Source of the DNA: Azolla caroliniana
Lineage: Eukaryota; Polypodiophyta
NCBI GenBank assembly: GCA_043228905.1
Contig: JBHGNT010000008.1
Span: forward strand, 15,810,001 to 15,874,000
Direction of reading: 5' to 3'
Length of the DNA: 64,000 bases
Made by a program: the position numbers and the translations under genes. Of this stretch, positions 63,132 through 64,000 are shown one piece after another. Position 1 is the first letter of the stretch. Each line of letters opens with the position of its first letter. A model generated the notes under the pieces. The model saw only the letters and a program-made list of their open reading frames with translations. It ran no database searches and was not told where the DNA came from.

Positions 63132-63514
63132 TGTTGAGAGACAACCTCAACATCGGCCGGATCGGCTGAAGAAGCCGAGGACCGGATCGGTTGGGACCGA
63201 TCGGTTAGGCTGAGTGCGTAAACCGGGAGGTCGTTAGGAAAGATATTCCGTGAGGAATATATTTGGGAGTTAGTGTAGGAGCTCTTGATGAGCATTGAAG
63301 CACTGTCAGTACTTCGGTCAGTCCTTCTAGGACTTGTATAAAAGTGTTCACTGAGCACGTCTTATGTACAGACTAAGTATTATTGTTGAATATAGTTCTT
63401 GTGTTCTCTCTCTGTCTCTCCCGCGTATACTGCGTAAGCTCAAGCTCCCCATTAAACCTGAGTTTTCTTCCTTCTGTTCGGTCTTATACTTGCTTCCGCA
63501 CGTTACTTTTTATA
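63132..63514 (+). repeat. 3' LTR of the 58-kb Copia
   Basis: 383 bp and 97.7 % identical to the 5' LTR (nine differences counted by eye). It is preceded by a polypurine tract and followed by the ATAAG duplication. Confidence 0.95.
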
Positions 63515-63519
63515 ATAAG

Positions 63520-64000
63520 TACATGAACATAAAACACAATCGAGGTATTGACCTCTTACTCACACAACACAAATCACATATCAAATACATGGCAATGGAG
63601 GTATTGACCACATATACATATGTAACATATGTGCGCTTTATAAAACCAAAGGATTACCACTACAACATAATTGAATCATTGAAATGATTACATAATGACA
63701 TAAACATGATTAGAATGGGAGAAGAAAGAATAGAAAAAAAATTAAGGGAAGTACCAAAGTTCCTTTGTTGATGCGTTTTTGGATCACGCTTGAATGAACG
63801 TCGATCAATCACCATCTAAAGTCAAAACACAACAAAAGAAACATTAGAAAAAATGTTGGGACATCAACTGTTAGAGCTTAATTCTAATGTAAACAAAAGA
63901 TAAAGAAATATAAGATAGGTATATAAAGAAGAGAGAGAAGGAAGGGTGCTGATCCACTTGACCACCCCCGAGAGAAGGGATCAAGACGGACTTGAGCCTC
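63520..64000. other. Right flank of the Copia; no gene seen
   Basis: Continues the GAGGTATTGACC-type tandem repeats to about 63640, then AT-rich DNA. The last 130 bp (CTGTTAGAGCTTAATTC ... TATATAAAGAAGAGAG) has an LTR-like look but runs off the window. Confidence 0.4.

Larger units (their letters stand above)
57903..63519 (+). mobile_element. Full-length Copia retrotransposon with both LTRs and target-site duplication
   Basis: Target-site duplication ATAAG (57903-57907 and 63515-63519), 5' LTR 57908-58290, PBS TGGTATCAGAGC (58291-58302, tRNA-iMet type), gag-protease (58363-59637), integrase-RT-RNase H (59583-62945, with defects), polypurine tract TTGAGGGGGAG (63121-63131) and 3' LTR 63132-63514. 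The internal region is GC-rich. Pol is broken by a ~1-bp deletion near 59531-59541 and by in-frame stops TAG (61005-61007) and TGA (62295-62297). The element is therefore not autonomous now, although recent. Confidence 0.96.

Noticed and set aside
1-64000. CRISPR arrays, operons, bacterial or organellar insertions
   Set aside because: No regularly spaced identical repeats with unique spacers. Genes carry spliceosomal introns. The plastid-related genes are nuclear, with transit peptides, and are not transferred plastid DNA.

Overview
This window is nuclear DNA of a vascular land plant. The evidence is nuclear genes for chloroplast proteins (a Ycf37/PYG7-type TPR protein, a plastid-type ribosomal protein S6, a small thylakoid-type membrane protein), a plant-type intron-containing elongator tRNA-Met(CAT), a PLS-type PPR gene, short GT-AG introns, and many LTR retrotransposons and LINE remains. 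The style of the PPR gene and the TE-swollen introns fit a fern best, but that placement is an inference and the sequence does not prove it. Host DNA is AT-rich. The two best-preserved retroelements are clearly GC-rich.

Layout. 1-2.5 kb: gene-poor, with a ~35-bp minisatellite. 2.6-3.9 kb: a two-exon DUF2358 gene (+). 5.2-22.0 kb: a minus-strand gene for a ~140-residue single-span plastid protein. Its last exon is at 5.2 kb and its two transit-peptide exons appear to lie at 21.5-22.0 kb, so the second intron would be 16.2 kb. That intron holds LINE debris, microsatellites, a GC-rich Gypsy element (9.35-17.4 kb) and a decayed Copia element (18.1-21.5 kb). 23.3-27.5 kb: the PYG7-like gene (+). 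28.4-28.6 kb: two tRNA genes (-). 29.3-31.8 kb: an intronless PPR gene (+). 34.5-36.9 kb: plastid ribosomal protein S6 (-, five exons). 37.3-42.3 kb: a decayed Copia element (-). 45.9-46.3 kb: telo-box repeats followed by an orphan exon-like frame. 47.3-54.4 kb: a 16-exon oxysterol-binding-protein-related gene (+). 57.9-63.5 kb: a complete but disabled Copia element with both LTRs and a 5-bp target-site duplication.

The most striking feature is an inverted duplication at 21.5-23.6 kb. The 5' UTR, the 112-nt first exon and the serine-rich second exon of the PYG7-like gene are duplicated head to head. The minus copy is phase-compatible with the last exon of the small membrane-protein gene 16 kb away. 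If that joining is real, two unrelated plastid proteins share one duplicated transit-peptide cassette and fire from a common ~1.1-kb divergent promoter region.

The retroelements are also informative. The Gypsy element has an intact 1964-codon gag-pol frame, an extra sense ORF after pol, and a ~98.8 % identical inverted piece of its own gag-pol fused to that ORF. The LINE reverse-transcriptase region inside the PYG7 intron has been triplicated into a 208-bp tandem array. The 58-kb Copia carries an unusual acidic C-terminal extension ending in a basic cluster. All joins across introns were made by eye from splice signals and reading phase; no database search or transcript data were available.
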